NCBI RefSeq assembly: GCF_014652895.1
Contig: NZ_BMZR01000001.1
Location: forward strand, 310,001-374,000
Source of the DNA: Psychrobacter glaciei
Lineage (GTDB): Bacteria; Pseudomonadota; Gammaproteobacteria; Pseudomonadales; Moraxellaceae
DNA: 64,000 nt
Direction: 5' to 3'
Part shown: positions 9,103 through 19,800 of the stretch, in pieces
Numbering within the stretch: the stretch's first letter is position 1
Layout: every line of letters begins with the position of its first letter
The notes under the pieces: generated by a model
The model's input: the letters and a program-made list of their open reading frames with translations, nothing else
The model's database searches: none
Told to the model about the DNA's origin: nothing
Position numbers and translations under genes: made by a program

Positions 9103-9157
9103 CGCTACGTACTTTAGTTTTAAGTTATTTTTTAATAATTGAAGTTAATAACTGAAT

Positions 9158-10285
9158 TTATGCTCCTGGCTTCACGTCGATATCAGGCGCTGGTATGTCC
9201 CAAATATAAAACTTGCCATCTTCAACGAGCTTAATTTGTTGACGAATAACCGCATTATTAGGGACTTGTTGCTCGAGACGACGCAAACGCTCTAGAGCAT
9301 TATCGCGGCGATCACTTAACAAATCTGACTGCGCCAAGCTCTGCTCCGCTTCGGTGTAGCCCAAAGAGACGGCTCGGTCTAGGTATTTCTGACCTTCTTT
9401 GAAGCCACCGCCTTCTGATAACATCATACCGTACAAGAAGTTGGCTTCACCACTATCAGATTTGATCTTGATGGCACGGTCGACATATTTGCCGCCACGT
9501 ACCGTATAGTCTGAGCCTAAGTCTAAATTACGTCCCATACCATTGAGTTTGGCCGCCCGAAGTAGCACATCATAAGAAGCATTTGGCGATTGGGCATAAG
9601 GCTCAATCCATTCGGTTAATACTTTGATTTTTTCACGAGTATAGTGACGTTGTGAGCGATTAGGAAAGTTCGGTGGATAATGACGGGCGTTAGGAGAGAC
9701 GTCTTCAATAAAGTCATCTAGCAAGCTAACGTCAAGCTTATCAGTACCCAAACCTTTCTGCTGTGGAACCAACACTGTCGGTACAAAGCTAACGCTTGAA
9801 AGTTGCACTTGCGGGGTTGGAATATTAGATAGCTGACCACCACGAAGGTCAATACCGGTTGCTGTCATTGGTCCACGCTCGTACACACGAGTCGTCCCTG
9901 TCAATTCCGGAGTTGCTACTGCTGGTGCCTGCGGTACTGCTGCTGACTGTGCAGTGTTTAGTGGCGGCTGACTTTGCTGAGTGCCAGTTGGTAAAGCATT
10001 GTTTTGCTGGGTACTATTTGCCGTTGCCATATTTGCCGCTACGTCGGTTTGAGCCGTACTGGCAGTAGCGTTAGCATTTGGCTTAGCAAGACGAATGACG
10101 CGTCTGCTTGAATCCATGGCACTAGGGACAGCAGCGACTGTGCTAGCTGTGCTGTCAGTTTCTGCCGCATTAACAGGGGCAGACAACATCATGGCACAGG
10201 CAGCCGCTAAGGCGGTCAAGGTCGCAAACTTAGGCGCTTTGGTAGATGAGTCGGTAGACAAGCTAGAGTGGTTGATGGCTTTCAT
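9158..10285 (-). CDS. Secreted TPR/SEL1-like repeat protein
   Basis: A 375-aa exported protein of unknown role. The ATG at 10285 is preferred over the longer frame from 10396 because it places a signal peptide near the start, with likely cleavage at SAPVNA-AE. Residues about 40-140 are Ala/Thr/Gln/Asn-rich and probably disordered. From about 230 the sequence becomes helical with TPR/SEL1-like units (GEANFLYGMMLSEGGGFKEG, KYLDRAVSLGYTEAEQSLAQ). Such proteins usually scaffold envelope complexes; nothing here identifies a partner. It is monocistronic with its own terminator. Confidence 0.65.
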   Translation of the reverse strand: MKAINHSSLSTDSSTKAPKFATLTALAAACAMMLSAPVNAAETDSTASTVAAVPSAMDSSRRVIRLAKPNANATASTAQTDVAANMATANSTQQNNALPTGTQQSQPPLNTAQSAAVPQAPAVATPELTGTTRVYERGPMTATGIDLRGGQLSNIPTPQVQLSSVSFVPTVLVPQQKGLGTDKLDVSLLDDFIEDVSPNARHYPPNFPNRSQRHYTREKIKVLTEWIEPYAQSPNASYDVLLRAAKLNGMGRNLDLGSDYTVRGGKYVDRAIKIKSDSGEANFLYGMMLSEGGGFKEGQKYLDRAVSLGYTEAEQSLAQSDLLSDRRDNALERLRRLEQQVPNNAVIRQQIKLVEDGKFYIWDIPAPDIDVKPGA

Positions 10286-10505
10286 AAAAGTCGTTACCTT
10301 GTGTATTAAGTCGTTATTTACAATCGATTGATAGTTGTTTTGTATTATCGAAGCTATTTTGTATCGTCTAAAATGTTTTGTATTATTGGCGCGCAATCTT
10401 GCAAATTTCTAATACCCTAGCAAATTAAGCAGAATGCTATCAGTAGTAGGATTGTTAAATTAAATAATTCAGTCAGCCCTATGAGAGGCGCTACTCACTA
10501 TGCAT

Positions 10506-11150
10506 TTACAGATGATAAGCCGTGGCTTTCATCCGATTTGCCATCCAGCGCATGGTCTGACGCACTGGTGGTGATAAGGCCGCGCCGCCACTTGCTAGTG
10601 CCAGCTCGCGATGGTGCAATTCTTCAATATCCATTTGCGCTAGTATCTCTCTTGAGCGCTGATCATGGACGGGTAATTGCCCGATATGCTCTTGCAAATG
10701 CTCGCTGACTTGCGCCTCGGTTTCGGCGACAAACCCCAAACTAAACTCGTTGGAGATAGTGCCTGCTACCGCGCCAAGACCGAAGGACATGCCGTACCAC
10801 AATGGGGTAAAAAGGCTAGCATGACTGCCTAATTCCTTTAAACGTGTCTCGCACCACACCAAATGATCGACTTCTTCTTCGGCTGAATGCTGCATGGCTT
10901 GCTTGACGCCATTGTCTTTGGCAGCAAAGGCTTGACCGTGATATAGACCTTGCGCACATACTTCGCCAGTATGATTGATGCGCATCAGTCCTGCCACGTG
11001 ACGCGCCTCCGTAATCGTCAGCTCAGGAATATCGTTATTACTGACGGGCAATGGACGGGTACTGGGGTTTGAGTGCGGAACAACCGCTCGCAATGCCTTG
11101 TCAACCCCAAGTAATAACTGGTCAATTTTGGATAAGGGACGCAGGGCCAT
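10506..11150 (-). CDS. coq7: 3-demethoxyubiquinol 3-hydroxylase Coq7
   Basis: Coq7 is the di-iron monooxygenase for the penultimate step of ubiquinone synthesis; many gammaproteobacteria use the unrelated flavoprotein UbiF instead. The 214-aa sequence shows the paired ligand motifs RINHTGEVCAQGLYHGQA (Glu), HSAEEEVDHLVWC (ExxH), ETEAQVSEHL (Glu) and DIEELHH (ExxH). AGGAGTGAATC precedes the ATG with usual spacing. It lies between the TPR-like protein and an MFS permease, all on the minus strand, with gaps too large to prove an operon. Confidence 0.92.
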   Translation of the reverse strand: MALRPLSKIDQLLLGVDKALRAVVPHSNPSTRPLPVSNNDIPELTITEARHVAGLMRINHTGEVCAQGLYHGQAFAAKDNGVKQAMQHSAEEEVDHLVWCETRLKELGSHASLFTPLWYGMSFGLGAVAGTISNEFSLGFVAETEAQVSEHLQEHIGQLPVHDQRSREILAQMDIEELHHRELALASGGAALSPPVRQTMRWMANRMKATAYHL

Positions 11151-11340
11151 GATTCACTCCTGATGGCTTTATTTTTTATCAATAAAATACTTTTATTAAG
11201 GCTATTTGCTTTTTAAGGCAGTCATATTCTGTTCATGCACATTACTATAGCAAACAATACAAATTATCGGCACCACTATTATCGGCTGCATGATTCAGCG
11301 AGCACCAACTCTACTCATGCTCGTTAGATCTTCGAAGCAT

Positions 11341-12681
11341 CTAATCTTGTCGGCTAAGCTCATCATCATGAGTTTGGATGACCGCATGCTTCACGTGTTT
11401 GTTCAGCTTAATGTATAAAAACGCACCAAAAGCAATGTTTAGCAGACCAGTGACCAAGAATAATTGCGGTAGCGTCAATCCTAAGGTGTTGAGCACCACA
11501 ATCGCAAAAATCGCTGAGCTGACCATAAAGATGGCATTAAAAATGTTGTTGGCACCAACGATACGTGCGCGGTGGCTTTTGGGCGCGTAAGCCTGCATAG
11601 ACGCATATAAAGGGACAATATATAAGCCGCCACTAAACCCTAAAAAGAACAAATCGGCAAACACGCGCCAACTGCCACTCACGCCAAACAAATCACCAAT
11701 ACCCAGTAACGTCTCAGTGTTAACGTCAATGTTTAGTCCTGACAAGGAAAAATACAAATCGATAGCAAAAATACTTAAACCAGCAATACCAAAAGGAAGT
11801 AAGCGTAAACTGACTTGGTTTTTGGTCAAGGTTTTACATAACAAAGACCCGATCGACACACCAACAGAAAATAACGTTAATAGGAAAATAACCACTGACT
11901 CATCGCCATGCAAAATGACTTTGCTGAATTCTGGTACTTGGGTCAAAAACGTCGCGCCATAAAACCAAAACCAGCTGTTGCCAAGAATGACAAAGAATAA
12001 GAAAGGCAGCGAGTATAAATAGCGTACCGTCGACCAGCTGGTGGTAAAAATATTCCAATTAATCTTGAGCGTCGGCTGCATGGCGGGCATCGTAGGAATA
12101 TATCGGGCTGCTAGATAACCCAAAACAGCGACGACCAATACGGTGGCGCTAATCCAATAAAGGGATTGCGATAGCTGGGTCAAAATACCGGCGACAATCA
12201 TACCAATGAGGATAGCCAGTGAGGTGCCCATCTGAAACAAACCATTGGCACCGACGAGCTCATCTTCCTTCATCGCTTGCGGTAAGTAAGCGTATTTAAT
12301 CGGGCCAAAAAAAGTTGAATGTGTGCCCATCAAAAACAACGCCACAAATAATAAGCCGTACCACTCAAAGACAAAGCCTACAGCAGCAATCGCCATAATG
12401 ACCAGCTCAAGCATTTTAATAAAGCGCGTGAGCTTTGACTTTTCAAACTTATCAGCGATTTGTCCCGCCAATGCCGAAAATAGAAAGTAGGGTAGTATAA
12501 ATAGCATTGCCGCTAAGTTATTTAAAATACTAACTTCCATGCCCAACTGACTGGCAGCGGTATAAGTCAGTACTAATATGAGTGCTTGTTTAAAAATATT
12601 GTCATTGAACGCCCCCAAAAACTGGGTAAAAAACATGGCGCTAAAACGGCGGCGCTTAAATAACTGAAACTGGTTGGCCAT
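11341..12681 (-). CDS. MFS transporter, LplT-like (lysophospholipid transporter family)
   Basis: A 446-aa major facilitator with about 12 hydrophobic segments. It opens LFKRRRFSAMFFTQFLGAFN, typical of the LplT group that flips lysophospholipids inward for reacylation by Aas. HSTFFGPIKYAYLPQAMKED and VGANGLFQMGTSLAILIG are further group hallmarks. The ATG at 12681 has AGGA six bases upstream; a longer frame reaches 12825 but would add a spurious hydrophobic leader. No acyltransferase is fused or adjacent in this window, so the substrate is inferred from similarity only. Confidence 0.8.
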   Translation of the reverse strand: MANQFQLFKRRRFSAMFFTQFLGAFNDNIFKQALILVLTYTAASQLGMEVSILNNLAAMLFILPYFLFSALAGQIADKFEKSKLTRFIKMLELVIMAIAAVGFVFEWYGLLFVALFLMGTHSTFFGPIKYAYLPQAMKEDELVGANGLFQMGTSLAILIGMIVAGILTQLSQSLYWISATVLVVAVLGYLAARYIPTMPAMQPTLKINWNIFTTSWSTVRYLYSLPFLFFVILGNSWFWFYGATFLTQVPEFSKVILHGDESVVIFLLTLFSVGVSIGSLLCKTLTKNQVSLRLLPFGIAGLSIFAIDLYFSLSGLNIDVNTETLLGIGDLFGVSGSWRVFADLFFLGFSGGLYIVPLYASMQAYAPKSHRARIVGANNIFNAIFMVSSAIFAIVVLNTLGLTLPQLFLVTGLLNIAFGAFLYIKLNKHVKHAVIQTHDDELSRQD

Positions 12682-13161
12682 GAAGATTCCTACAGATGGA
12701 TCGCGGCTGATAGATGAAAAATAAGGGCTGCGCGCAGCTTTTGAGGTGCAAGCAATTATCAATATTATCAAAAACTTATCGAAATATAGCATAGGTTTTA
12801 TCAATATTAAGCCGTATAATAGCAAGGCTTTGATAAAAATACATGCGCCCGATGCTATGATTTCATAATTAACTAAGTTATGATTTGTAATTTTACATGG
12901 TTGTCTTTTGAAGGGTTACCTTGTGAAAGCATCAATGAGGTGAAGGTATCAATGAGACTCAAGACTCGGTATCACTTAAAACGACCTATTTTATGCTAGC
13001 AAGTTTAGATGATAGACGTTCAGCGCTAAAACTTAGCAATAAAAAAGTACGGTAGTCCATAGAGCATCTCAGCTAACTGTTATAAGTTTATTCACCGGTA
13101 ATACCTGATGAGTCTATCGTCAGTGACTTGTGCCGCGTGAGGTGATAGGAAATAAGTATAC
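12682..13161. promoter_or_regulatory. Divergent region between the LplT-like gene and tamA
   Basis: This 480-bp AT-rich gap holds promoters for both flanking genes. On the minus strand TGCTATTAT (12816-12824) looks like an extended -10 element for the LplT-like gene. No convincing promoter for tamA was found; GTGATAGGAAATAAGTATAC gives it a weak AGGA about ten bases before the ATG. Confidence 0.4.
12816..12824 (-). promoter_or_regulatory. Possible extended -10 promoter of the LplT-like gene
   Basis: TGCTATTAT on the minus strand fits TGnTATAAT at all but one position. It lies about 135 bases before the chosen start. The -35 region is poor. Confidence 0.3.
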
Positions 13162-16100
13162 ATGGAACAGCAGCCTTCAACTCTAGCGCGCCACTTGTCA
13201 GTTACGCAGTGTAATGCGTTAACCAGTCATGACGGGAACAATATCAAACCCTCTAAATATGCCGCGATTGATGAGTTGCAGCCGGCGTTGTCGCGTACTT
13301 ATTTTACGCGTTCTGCGATTTTTAGTGCATTAGCGACCAGTTTGGTGGGCTTTGGCATCGCGCCTATGGCATTGGCTGAGACCACAACAGGTATCGATAC
13401 TAGCAGTCAAATCATTGATAGTCAGAACGCTGGTTCTCAGAATGATGACACGCAAAATACAGCCAGCCGGTCAACCGCCAGTACTGCGACACTAGCCCAA
13501 CCACCAACACCCTCACAGCCCCCAACCCCTCGTGAGCCATCTTCTACTGAAGACACTCAGCTCGATATCGCATTGGATGCCTTGCGACTAAAAAGAGCCG
13601 TGGAACAAGGCATCATTGATAAGTCAGTATTAGATGATTATAGAGAGCAAAACCTAAGCAATAAGCAGCCTGGCATTAAAGAGCCAGACGCGCAAAATTC
13701 ACTATCTAAGCAAGCATCTGCAAATCAGCAAGGTGTTGATGATAATGTCGATAATGACAATATCAATGACAATGATTTGGATAATGAGCTTTATGATGTA
13801 GACGACTTGAGTGACGCGCAGGCGAACGTTGCCAATAAGGATTTGTTGCAGCAAGCCGAGACAGTTCAGCAGCAAGGCTATCAGATGATGACGCCTGAGG
13901 AAATTGATCGCGAGCTGGCAGCGCTAGATAGGCAAAATGCGCAAGACATTGACAGTATCAATAATGGTAGCGCCGCTACTAGCACTGATATTAATGGCAT
14001 GAATGGTATTAGCAATAACGACAGCGACTTTGATGCGCCTATCGCGACGTTAAGCGATACCAACCCGCCTATCGGTTTAGACGTGAGTCTCGATGCCACC
14101 AACTTGCCAGCACCGAACAACCTTGATACGTTAGGAAGAAATGAGACGGCGGCTGAACAAGCTAAGACCGCTGAAATCATGGCACGACCCATTAACGTAA
14201 GCGATGCTGTCAGTAGTGGAAGCGCTGATGACGATAATATTATTATCGATGACCAGATGTCAGTTAGTGCAGATAATGTGATAGGAGAGGAAGGCGAACA
14301 ATCAGATATCATCAATCCAAATGATTATTTGCCAGATTATCAGTCCGAAACCCAAGCCGTCAATCAAAGTATCTTGCAGGCCAAAAAGCCTAAGGCGCTG
14401 TCTCGCAAAAAAACCAATATCGTTAAGCGGCTCTATGATAGGTTGTTTAATGATGGTGCTCTAGCGCTACCACATGTAGAGACAACGGTTTACTTGCAGC
14501 AAGTCGCTGCTGACGATGCGACTAACACTCAACCAAAAGTTATCGAAGCAGACGAAGACACGCAACCGATTAAGAATATTAAGGCGGCGCTTGATGACAC
14601 GACCGTCCAATCTGTCGTTGACTTTACGGCAGCTTTACCGCGTCTGCGTCAAACGGCATTAGATGCCGCAAAAGCCGTTGGTTATTACGATGTGACCTTA
14701 CGTCTGCGCCAACCCAATAGCGACATCATTGAGGTGGTTATTGAGGATTTAGGCGAGCCGGTCACTGTGGACAGTCGTATTGTCGAGATTCGTGGCGAAG
14801 GTAGCGCGCAAGAAGAATATCAAGCGTTAGAAAAAGAGCTGCCACCGCAAGAAGGCGATGTATTTAACCATCGCGTCTATAAAAACAGTAAAGCAGCGCT
14901 TGAGTCACTCAGCAATACTTATGGCTATTTCGACCAATATTGGTTAAACAAATCAGTCGATATTATTTTGCCAGACAACACCGCTGATATATCGCTGGTT
15001 TATAACACGGGCGACCGTTATGAATACGATGATGTGGTGTTTTTTACTTATGATGCAGCGACCAATACTCTGACCCGCGACCCTGATAAGCTACCTGTCG
15101 AATTGTCATTATTGCAGCAGTTGTTTGATTTTAAACCCGGTGATCCGTTCTATCGCCCCGATATTACCAAATTTAGTAACGATTTATCGGCGACGCGTTA
15201 TTTCAACACTGTGAATGTCGAATCCATTTTGCCACCCAATGAAAGCAGCGAAAACAGTACTTTAGCTTTTGATAATGCACCCGCCAATACTCTTGACAAC
15301 GATGTTGATGGTGAGGTCAATGCTTCAGAAATTATCGATGGTGTAGCGGCAGCAAATAATGGGGCAGAGAGTAGTAATACGAATGGTACTGTGCAAAATG
15401 GCACTGCGCAAAACAATGATGAGGCAAATGGCAGTGAAGGTACCAACACTGCCAACAGTGGAGAAACAGTCAATCCGGCTGATATCGCTGCCATTGAGTT
15501 TGAGGCAGACGAGCAAACACTGGAAAAACTTCAAGCCATTAAACAAAAAGCCAATCGTTTAAGTCGCCTACCAGATGATCGGGTATTAGACGAAAAAGAC
15601 CAAGAGACAGACACGATTTTAGGTAAAATCAGTGACTCTATTAGCAATGTGGCACAAAAAATATTTCCGGATGAAAAAAGCATTCTTGCGGATGAAAACT
15701 TTGTACCACCAACGCTGGCAGGACGTAAAACGCCGCAACAAGTACGAGAAAGTAAAAAAGTCCCACTATATGTCTTTGTCTCTGCCAGTAAGCCACGCGA
15801 TGCCCAAGTAGGTATTGGTTATGGTACCGATACGGGCGTACGTGCCACGGCGAAGATAGATTACAATCTACTCAATCGTCAAGGCTATCAGGCAGGGGCA
15901 GAAACAGAAGTCTCTAGAATTACTAAGAATGTTTCGGTCTATGCCAGCCGACCGTGGAAGCATCCGCTTAATGATAAGTTAGATGCTCGCCTGACTTATG
16001 AAGAGGAAGTCATCGATCAAGGCGAAGGCAACTTTGATCTGTCTACCCGAACGCTAAAAGCGGCATTGGCACGTAATATTCGCCGTGACAGTGGCTGGAA

Positions 16101-16791
16101 TCGTAGCTACTCTGTGCGTTACCGTTTAGATGAGTTAGAGACGGGGGTGGATGAGGCCAACTTAGAAGATCTGCCCATACGTTTTACCTCTTCTAGCCCG
16201 CAGCAACAAGCGCTGTTATTGGGCTATGGTATGAATAAAACGGATGTGGATAGTGCAACCAATCCAACTCGTGGTATCCGTCAGTACTACTCTATTGAAG
16301 CAGGAACTGAAAAGGCATTAAGCGATACGGATTTGGCAATTGTGCGTGCGGGTGTCAGCGGTATATATAGTTTTGGTAATGATAATAAACACCAAGTTCT
16401 TGGTAGCCTCAATACCGGCTACATTTGGGCCGATGACTTTTATGACGTGCCTTACAAGTTGCGCTTCTTCGCGGGTGGCGACCAAAGTATTCGCGGTTAC
16501 GATTATGAAAGCTTATCGCCAATTGACAAAGGCTATCTGACGGGTGGACAAATCCTCGCCGTTGGTAGTGCCGAATATAACTATGAATTTAGACCTGGCT
16601 TCCGCGGTGCGTTGTTTACCGATGTGGGTAACGCCTATGACAAAGACTTCGAGACTGAAACCAAAGTCGGCGTTGGCGTTGGTATTCGCTGGGCATCGCC
16701 AGTCGGTGTGGTGCGGGTTGATGTCGCTGCTGGTGTGACAGAAGAGAGTATTCCGGTTCGATTGCACTTCTTTATCGGATCGCCTTTATAA
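13162..16791 (+). CDS. tamA: TamA-like outer-membrane assembly protein with large low-complexity insertions
   Basis: TamA is an Omp85 barrel that, with TamB, supports autotransporter assembly and phospholipid transport to the outer membrane. Here it is 1209 aa against about 577 in E. coli. A signal-like segment (IFSALATSLVGFGIAPMALA) begins only after about 50 residues. Residues about 75-430 are Asn/Asp/Ser/Gln-rich. Three POTRA domains follow (about 437-530, 535-620, 620-690 plus 866-880). Between TRYFNTVNVES and VPLYVFVSASKPRDAQVGIG, inside POTRA3, sits an insert of roughly 175 residues. The last 340 residues form the barrel (GIGYGTDTGV, FFAGGDQSIRGYDYESLSP, terminal FFIGSPL). tamB follows 61 bp downstream. 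Confidence 0.88.
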   Translation: MEQQPSTLARHLSVTQCNALTSHDGNNIKPSKYAAIDELQPALSRTYFTRSAIFSALATSLVGFGIAPMALAETTTGIDTSSQIIDSQNAGSQNDDTQNTASRSTASTATLAQPPTPSQPPTPREPSSTEDTQLDIALDALRLKRAVEQGIIDKSVLDDYREQNLSNKQPGIKEPDAQNSLSKQASANQQGVDDNVDNDNINDNDLDNELYDVDDLSDAQANVANKDLLQQAETVQQQGYQMMTPEEIDRELAALDRQNAQDIDSINNGSAATSTDINGMNGISNNDSDFDAPIATLSDTNPPIGLDVSLDATNLPAPNNLDTLGRNETAAEQAKTAEIMARPINVSDAVSSGSADDDNIIIDDQMSVSADNVIGEEGEQSDIINPNDYLPDYQSETQAVNQSILQAKKPKALSRKKTNIVKRLYDRLFNDGALALPHVETTVYLQQVAADDATNTQPKVIEADEDTQPIKNIKAALDDTTVQSVVDFTAALPRLRQTALDAAKAVGYYDVTLRLRQPNSDIIEVVIEDLGEPVTVDSRIVEIRGEGSAQEEYQALEKELPPQEGDVFNHRVYKNSKAALESLSNTYGYFDQYWLNKSVDIILPDNTADISLVYNTGDRYEYDDVVFFTYDAATNTLTRDPDKLPVELSLLQQLFDFKPGDPFYRPDITKFSNDLSATRYFNTVNVESILPPNESSENSTLAFDNAPANTLDNDVDGEVNASEIIDGVAAANNGAESSNTNGTVQNGTAQNNDEANGSEGTNTANSGETVNPADIAAIEFEADEQTLEKLQAIKQKANRLSRLPDDRVLDEKDQETDTILGKISDSISNVAQKIFPDEKSILADENFVPPTLAGRKTPQQVRESKKVPLYVFVSASKPRDAQVGIGYGTDTGVRATAKIDYNLLNRQGYQAGAETEVSRITKNVSVYASRPWKHPLNDKLDARLTYEEEVIDQGEGNFDLSTRTLKAALARNIRRDSGWNRSYSVRYRLDELETGVDEANLEDLPIRFTSSSPQQQALLLGYGMNKTDVDSATNPTRGIRQYYSIEAGTEKALSDTDLAIVRAGVSGIYSFGNDNKHQVLGSLNTGYIWADDFYDVPYKLRFFAGGDQSIRGYDYESLSPIDKGYLTGGQILAVGSAEYNYEFRPGFRGALFTDVGNAYDKDFETETKVGVGVGIRWASPVGVVRVDVAAGVTEESIPVRLHFFIGSPL

Positions 16792-16852
16792 GAGCCTCGT
16801 CAATCGTTTTTTAGCGATTGTTGATAATCATTTTTTAACGTAGTTGAGTGTG

Positions 16853-19800
16853 ATGTTGACCGAAAATACCCCGCCTAATGATTCATCGGATGAAGATCCG
16901 GCGCAACGAGATGCCCGTGCTGTAAGACGTTGGTATCCGCTGTCTTTTTTGCTCAAACTACTGGTGCTCATACTAATTGTGCTAGCAATTATGTTCGCCG
17001 TATTTTTTTATGCGGCTGGTACTGAATCAGGTACCAAGTTCTTATTAGAAAAGATCAGTGCCGAAACGGGTATTAAATTCAAATATGGGCGCGGTAATTT
17101 ACGTGATGGTTTGTTGGTCACGGATATCGATATCGAGGCGACCGAAGACCTTGAAGTACGGGTAGATAAAGCCTATGTCAAAATAGGCTGGCGTGCAGTA
17201 TTTGCAAAAGAAGTCCATCTACGGGATGCCGACATTCAACGTATTGAGATTATCAATAAAAAACCACCAACGGGTGAGGCTTTCGATTATAAAACGCTCA
17301 AGCTACCGGTGAACCTGCGTTTTGATCAAGCAAAAATAAAAACGATTGTCTATAAGCAAGTGACGAAAGACCCTATCATCGTCCATGACATTACCGCTCG
17401 TGACTTAACATGGGTTGGCAGCATGGTCACGGTAGGTCGTGGTGACTTACGCTATGCGGACATTGTCAAAGTCAGTGCTTTACAAGGTGAGATTGATCTT
17501 CAAGGTGACTATCCGTTAGATTTGAGTGCTATTGCTGAAGTGAGTGCTTTAGACAAAGCCTATATCGATCCGCTAAATATCACTGCCACAGGCAGTTTAA
17601 AGCGTACTGTCGGCAAAGTGCGTAGTCGCTATAATGATAGCGATGTCAGCGGTGATTTTGTCGTACAGGCATTGGACAAGGATTTGCCACTTCAAGCAAA
17701 ACTGCAATGGGATGATATTTTGATTCCTTATGCTGAAAGCCAAAATATTCGTTTAAAAAGCGGCACGGCCACTGCCTCAGGTGTCATCTCTGAGATACGC
17801 CTGCGTATCAATACCGAATTGACTGCCAAAGATATCCCCTCAGGGCATTATCAAGGGCGGGCAGTGATTGCCAATAGCCAACTGCGCATTGATCGTTTGG
17901 ATGCTCAGGTTCCAGCTGGAAACTTAATATTACAAGGTATTTTAGATTGGAAAGATAGCTTCGATGCAAAAGTACGAGTGACCGGTAGCAACTTCGATAT
18001 TCGCCGTGTTATTCCTGACGACTATGCCGATTTCAAAGCCTATGCCCCGCAAAAACTAAACGGTCGACTATCGCTACATTATCAACAACAGAACAGCGCG
18101 GGTAACTTAGAAGTTGACGCAGATTTCCGTCAGCGTGATGGCGAGCATATTAATGCCAATATTACCCAAGGTAAGACCTCTGCGAAGATCAAACAGGCAG
18201 CGCCTTTATATATCGATGCCACTTGGCAAAATCTGACCCGTCGTAACGTCCCTAACATCGGTAATATCGATAGTCCAAGCGGTCAAGCGGATGTCATCGT
18301 GCGCGGTTCGACCCTCTCTATCGATGCCAATGCGGTGATCAATGAGCTGAATGCCGCTCCCAAAGGCAACTACGATGTACGTGTCCGAAAAGTGGGTAAC
18401 GTTATCGATATTAATCGCCTTAATTATGATGGCGTCGTCGGTGACCTATCGGGTACAGGGCAGATCCAACTGGCGAGCAAGCAGCGCCCATTGACGTGGC
18501 AAATTGATGCCCGTACCAATGGCTTATTGCCCAAAGAGTATCGTAGTGACTTACCGCTTGAGCGTCTGACGGGCAGCATTAATGCCAGTGGTCGCTTAGT
18601 GAATATCACCAAAAGCGGGGTCAAGGGTCAGCGTCATATTATTAATTTAAACAATACCGATTTGCAGGCGCAGCTTGATGCCACGCAAGACGGTCGTGCT
18701 ATCGGCATCACTGGTGGCGGTGATGCCAAAGTCGATATCGTTGGTGGCGAGCTGTCTATGTTCGATGCGCGTTTTGATGGGCAGGTTGATACTGCGGATG
18801 TGCCAAAGGGCCGTCTGTCTATTGATGCGGCAGGCACACCAAGGCTGATCAGTATTCGCAAGCTCAATTACAAGGGTGAGGCTGGCGCAGTGAATGCAAA
18901 AGGTGTCATCGATTTGCGTAAAAATATTGGTTGGACAGTGGATGGTCGCTTTGATAACTTCAATTTGGGTTATTTTTTACCCAATAATCCCGCCATTATT
19001 ACTGGTGATCTAAAAACCAATGGTGAGTGGCAAACTGCATCCAAGAACAACGCGAATGCTAAAGGTAAATTGAATCGCTTTGCAGTAAATTTTAACGGTG
19101 TATTAGATGCCGAGCAATTACCAGCAGGCAAACTCACCATTGATGCCAGTGGCGATGCTCAACTCATTCGTATCAAACGCTTCCGTCATGTCGGCGCTGC
19201 AGGTAGTATCGATGCTAGCGGCACTGTCGATGTACGTAAAGGTATCGCTTGGGATATTAAGGCGGTAATGAATCGCTTTAATTTAGGTTATTTCCTCAAG
19301 AGTACGCCAAGCGCTATCACTGGTACTATAGATACCGACGGTCGCTGGAGTGACACCCAGCAAACCATTAATATCAAACAAATCAACTTGACCGGCATGT
19401 TAAAAGGTCAGCCGCTTAGTGCAAAAGGCAGCTTAGCCGCGAAAATGCGTCTGCCAAAAGACTTGGCGAGTTACTTTAAGCGTCTGCAAACGCAAGATGC
19501 ACAAGCACAATATAAGCAAGTGAACGCCTTAATCGACAGTTTAAATGCCAATAACCTCGTCTTACGTTGGGGTGATAACTACATCACTGCTAATGGCAAT
19601 GCCAAGCAATTACAAACCAAGATTAATATCACCAGTCTTGATCAGCTCTCCAATAAGCTGACCGGTAAAGTGACCGGCGGTGCGACCTTATCGCAACCTG
19701 CTGGACAAGCCTTGCCCACTATTTATATTGATTTGGTCGGTGAGCGTATTGCGCTCCCAGGTTTTATATTGCGTCAAGGTCGTATTCGCGGCAAAATCGT

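Larger units (their letters stand above)
8616..9157. other. Intergenic region carrying a MITE and a terminator
   Basis: This 542-bp gap between two minus-strand genes contains the MITE-like element at 8872-9041 and the terminator at 9054-9102. The rest (8616-8871) is AT-rich, presumably holding the promoter of the lipase-like gene; nothing else was recognised. A 72-codon minus frame over the MITE is not credible as a gene. Confidence 0.6.

Noticed and set aside
13740-14315. Asn/Asp-codon-rich, repeat-like DNA in tamA that could suggest a repeat array or antisense gene
   Set aside because: The units are irregular and in frame with tamA; the antisense frame mirrors the low-complexity coding.
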